Of a stretch of DNA of 64,000 nt, positions 60,002-64,000 are shown piece after piece; within the stretch, counting starts at the first letter, position 1, and each line of letters begins with the position of its first letter. Origin of the DNA: Cystobasidium ongulense. Its lineage: Eukaryota; Basidiomycota; Cystobasidiomycetes; Cystobasidiales; Cystobasidiaceae. Under the pieces are notes generated by a model. The model did not search any database. It was not told where the DNA came from and saw only the letters and a list, made by a program, of their open reading frames with translations. A program made the translations under genes and the position numbers. The DNA lies in the NCBI GenBank assembly GCA_022835595.1, contig BQUP01000003.1, positions 2,032,975 through 2,096,974 of the forward strand. The letters are read 5' to 3'.

Positions 60002-60772
60002 TGGAGACAATAGAGCTACCTACTGCGGAATTGTTTGGCGCTAAGGAGGTATGACACTTGCATTACACACAGAGAGACAACCAAAATTTGTACCAGTATC
60101 ATGTGAAATAGTCGACGACGGAACGGACATTTTATCACTTTCCTTTATATTCCAGCTGCATCTGCATTACTCTCCATCTCATCCAGGGCCTATAGGCTTT
60201 CTCGTTAGATTCTTGACTCCCTTCATACTGGCTATGGAGGTTGTATGTGAGAAGTCGCATAGTGCAGTAATCAATGCACGTTCGCCTATTTCTCGTGTTT
60301 GGCCGTTGGGTCTGCAATCTGCTACGGCAACAGCACCACTACTTTTTACGTCGACCTGAGACAGTTGCAAGTACACTCAATCTTCAGAGTCTCGGTTGTG
60401 CAGTGTGCTTGTAAGCAGCAATGCTCGGGCCGGACCGAGGAAAGTTGATCGAGTCGACACAGTAAGCGGGGCCAACATGAAGCCCGATCCACCTTCTCCA
60501 GGTGTCAACTCATGGGATCTTCTTGCTTTGGAGGTGGTGCATCCATTCGGAAGACGCTGCTTTGACTGGATTGAACTGTTCAAGCAACAGATCAGACGAA
60601 AATAGGTCACACATTGGGTGGTCCATATAGCTTCGAGTTCGGGAAGGACTACAAGGCAACAAGCCATATGCTTGCATCCGTTCTTTAGCCAAAGAGCCAG
60701 GAACCTACTCAACCTGTATACTTACGGAGCGACTTCTTCAAGACGCATAGTCTACTCCTCGCCAGTCTCAAG
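60002..60772. other. Intergenic region
   Basis: Between the PLC-like gene and the flavoprotein gene. Plus- and minus-strand frames of 60-110 codons overlap without domains. A start upstream of 60773 for the next gene is not supported. Confidence 0.5.
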
Positions 60773-62676
60773 ATGGCGGCTATGGTATTCGAAGAAATGA
60801 AGTGGAGTGGCGGCGAGCGTAAGGTCCAAGAATTAATGAAGGTACCATATATGGATAACCCGACAGTACCAATGCTGAGTGGAGGAGCATCAACTCTGCT
60901 GTCGCGATCTCCAATCCTAGCAGTTGGGACAGTAGATCCAAAAGATGGAAAAGTATGGACTACTATTTGGGGTTCAGATCCAGGTTTTGCTAGAGGTATA
61001 CCTCAATATGAAAATACAATTGCTTTAAAAGTACCTGTTGATAATGATTATGATCCGGTAGTCCAAGCTTTAATGGGTCCAAATGGCATGGGTCAAGGAC
61101 TGAAAGGTCAAATGATTGGCGCGCTAGCGATAGATCTGGAAACTAGGCGACGAGTAAAATTATTCGGTAGAGCTATTGCGGGTGCGATGGGACAGACTGA
61201 GATTGACGAGAGGGAAGCTGCTGAACTTCAGCTGATCATCAATATCGAACAAAGCTTAGGAGTGAGTTGTGTCAGCAAGCAAATCAATGTTGAGGCTAAA
61301 TGCTGATCTTCCGATAACCCTAGAATTGCCCTAAATATCTCAATAGCAAACATTTCACTCCCGCGTTCTCAATACCTAGTCAAGAATCTCATGGCCCTAA
61401 TTTGACAGAGGACGCCATAGGCCTGCTTGAAGAAGCGGATCTATTCTTTGTATCTTCCGCAAGTGGCGAAAAAGACATGAGTACGAACCATCGCGGTGGG
61501 CCCAAAGGCTTCGTACGTGCTGTAAAGCCAAAAGAATCGGGAGAGCCCTACAAGCTTGTATGGCCGGAGTATAGTGGTAACAGATTGTATCAGACCCTGG
61601 GGCGGTTTTTCGATGATCCAAGGGCTGGTCTAGCTATTCCAAACTTTGAAACAGGGGACCTGTTATACGTATCTGGGACGGTGGAACTACTTGTCGCAGA
61701 CAAAGCAGCCGCTCTACTACCCAGATCAAATTTGGCCGTTTGCCTTACAGTACAAGCTGCAAGTTTGGTCAAACAAGGTCTTTTCGTACGTGCGCAATCG
61801 CTTGAACCATCGCCTTATAATCCTTCGGTTCGGAAATTAGCAAGTGAATTATCTCATCAATTACCCGGGTCTGAAATTGCAAAAAACCAGAGTACGGTGC
61901 GATTACTCAGTCATAAACTCATAACTCCAACAATCGCAAGATTTACCTTTACGTTTTCCGAAGATCGCCCTGAGAATAAAGCACTTTATTCACCTGGTCA
62001 ATGGGTAGCTTTAGACTTCAATGATGAACTATCAGCGGGATACAGCCATATGCGGGATAGCGATCCTACGAGCTTGAACGACGACCTCGTGCGGACTTTT
62101 ACAGTGTCATCAACCCCTTCCATGAAACAACCCGCATCCGACTTCGAGATTACCATACGGAAGGTAGGCAGAGTGACGGATTTCTTGTTCCAAGCTGGTC
62201 AATACAAATTCAAGAGAATAGAAGCTGGAATCAAAGGGTTTGGTGGTGATTTCAAAGTCGATACAAGTCTTGGAAAGAGTGCATTCGTTGCTGGAGGCGT
62301 TGGTATAACTCCTCTAATGAGTGCTGGACCGGCCCTAGATGCGGAACAGGTTGTTCTATACTGGACCATGCAAGCAAGGGATTATAATCTTGCTTTGGAC
62401 TTCTTGACATCAAGTCCACATTTGGCACCTTCCGTCCGTATATACTTTACCAGTACAAGCACTTTGGATGCGTCTGTGAAAGAAGATTTCGACCAGGCCG
62501 TAGAAACGTTGACGGAGAAAGGAAGCCAAGTTTACCAGCGCAGATTGAGCAAAGATGATCTACATGAGAGTTTGAACTTAAAACATTGGTACATATGTAC
62601 TTCTATCCCACTTCGTACCGCCTTAATGAGCTGGCTCCCAGATAAAGAATTTCATTACGAAGATTTTAACTTCTAA
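60773..62676 (+). CDS. PNPOx-like / ferredoxin-NADP reductase-type fused flavoprotein
   Basis: Two exons, 60773-61261 and 61324-62676; 613 residues. The N-terminal part (about 1-290) resembles the split-barrel FMN-binding pyridoxamine-phosphate-oxidase-like domain: GGERKVQELM, TVDPKDGKVWTTIWGSDPGF, DLETRRRVKLFGRA, NCPKYLNSK, DLFFVSSASG and STNHRGGPKGFVRA. The C-terminal part is an FAD/NAD(P) reductase module: YSPGQWVALDF, VRTFTVSSTPS, FEITIRKVGRVTDFLF and the nucleotide-binding FVAGGVGITPLMS. No plant-type [2Fe-2S] cysteine cluster follows, unlike related bacterial fusions. It may be an NAD(P)H-dependent oxidoreductase or cofactor reductase; the substrate is unknown. MAAMVFEEMKWSGG is the likely start. 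Confidence 0.82.
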
Positions 62677-62878
62677 ACAGATATTTACATATTAAGCCAT
62701 CTCAGTTCTATGTAGCAAGTAGCCTGCCATTGTGTTTGATTTAGATACATATTGTCGTTTGTGCTAAATGGTCAGACCCTTTTGAGAAGCGCTCTCACGT
62801 GCTTCCTTTTCCACTCCATACCGATTGTCTACTCAGAGGTAGCAAACAACGTACATCAACACATTACACCTCGAAGCG

Positions 62879-64000
62879 CTAAGCCATTTTTGTCATGTCT
62901 GATCCCAGGTCTTTATCGTTGCTGTAGGCGCGCACGATGCCTGGACTGGAGATTTCGCCAGCCTCTTCTTCGGGTTCATAGTAAAGATCTTCATGCCATC
63001 CTTTACGCTCCATGCCGGGTACAGTGCCCACATATCGACAGAGGATATAGTAAAGGCCGAAAGATACGATAAAGCCAACGAAGAAATTGAGTTGGTAGAT
63101 CCTTTTTGCGCCCAATGCCACGTCGGTAGCTCCGACTGCTGCGCCAAAACCGGGTGCATTAGGAATGATTCCACAGATGTATCTGTAGTATCAGATAACT
63201 ACTCAGCATTGCACTGAATGGTTGGCGGAGCTGCAGAAGGTCTGACTTACGCAACGTATGCTCTCCAATGAATTCCCTTCCAATAGTGATGAGGACTTGA
63301 GCTAGACAGCGTGTACAAGTCGGGAACAACAAATTTTCCTCGACGAATTAGATAATAGTCGCAGAAGAGAACTCCAATGATCGCTGATAGGAAGACGCTA
63401 TACGACGCGAGATAGGTTGTAAAGTTGTTGCTTGATTTGAGAAGATTCCATGGGCACATTCTATGGTGTGAAATGCTCGTGTCAGCTTATTTTCACTTGG
63501 AGTTACTGCGCCCCGGAAAGGTCTCGTGCGGTTGAGTATAGAGAGCTCTGCCTGCTACGCCTTGCGCGATAATCACTTACGCGAATGCCTGAAGAGATTG
63601 ACAAATAAGCGATGTTATATCAGGGTGCAGTACTGCGAACGAGACGTACCACGATAACAGCCACGTAACCACCTCGGCGAATGGTCATAAATCGCGGAAG
63701 TAAGGCTGTCAAGTCAGATCCGGCAGAAATGGCTATGAAGAGTGCAAGTCAGCCTTGAACGCTCGAACTTTAATTTGTGCCACCACTTACTGTTTGCAGC
63801 GACATTTGTTCCGAGCTGTGCAATAATGAAAGCAGCCGAGATGAAGAATACTCCCGCGCGAGTACCACTATCATATGGATTTTCTTCTAGCATCTTGCTA
63901 AGCATGCTAAGAGGGTCCCATAGAGCTTCTCCATAAATAGCTTGCGATGAACTAGCTACGATGATGCCGACAAAAGAGACTAGACCAAAGGTCATGGGAA
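62879..64000 (-). CDS. NCS1 family nucleobase/allantoin permease, C-terminal part (runs off the window)
   Basis: Exons seen on the minus strand: 63791-64000 (continues beyond the edge), 63650-63732, 63581-63588 (8 bases), 63251-63460, 62879-63182. The encoded part has five or more membrane helices ([67 protein letters not shown]). It also has NCS1 landmarks [48 protein letters not shown] and [18 protein letters not shown]. This matches Fur4/Dal4/Fui1-type uracil, allantoin or uridine proton symporters. The substrate is undetermined because the N-terminal half is outside. The C-tail has an acidic EPEEEAGE run that is likely involved in endocytic control. Confidence 0.93.

Overview
The window is compact nuclear DNA from a fungus, most likely a basidiomycete. 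Genes lie close together on both strands, and almost all are split by many short introns (about 45-130 bases) with GT(G/A)AGT-like donors and CTGAC/TTGAC branch sites shortly before the acceptor. The protein set is fungal: LEU2, RAV1, MCM10, RAD5, a G-beta subunit and an Xpt1-like Stealth phosphotransferase. Intron density and the Stealth protein favour Basidiomycota, perhaps a compact Pucciniomycotina-type genome; that placement is inference. I see no transposon, viral relic, CRISPR array, rRNA or convincing tRNA.

Layout. 1-14 kb: a TB2/DP1/HVA22 (REEP/Yop1-like) protein, succinate-CoA ligase alpha (LSC1), a monoacylglycerol-lipase-like hydrolase, an orphan two-exon gene, a LipA/TGL2-type lipase, 3-isopropylmalate dehydrogenase (LEU2) and a small orphan ORF. 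14-29 kb: a long Ish1/Msc1-type repeat protein with a Ser/Ala tail, divergent from MCM10; an F-box/LRR-like protein; and a JMJD7-type JmjC hydroxylase. 29-46 kb: the Stealth phosphotransferase, a four-TM orphan, a bHLH regulator, RAV1 (V-ATPase assembly) and RAD5 (HIRAN-SNF2-RING). 46-54.7 kb: pirin, then a tandem duplication of about 2.66 kb carrying two secreted double-psi-barrel proteins and a broken pirin copy, then the 51-kDa complex I subunit (NDUFV1). 55-64 kb: a G-beta subunit, a GPI-anchored PLC-like phosphodiesterase, a PNPOx/ferredoxin-reductase-type flavoprotein, and the C-terminal part of an NCS1 nucleobase permease that runs off the right edge.

Genes are individually transcribed and do not form a pathway cluster. 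Loose themes are mitochondrial energy metabolism (LSC1, NDUFV1), replication and repair (MCM10, RAD5), lipid hydrolysis (two alpha/beta hydrolases and a PLC-like enzyme) and the cell surface (Stealth protein, GPI protein, secreted barrels).

The most unusual region is the 47.35-52.55 kb tandem duplication. Non-coding flanks of the two units are nearly identical, while the secreted protein inside has diverged to roughly a third identity. Unit B also contains a 10-N assembly gap. All exon models were built by eye from reading frame, splice consensus and protein similarity remembered from known families; no search was run.
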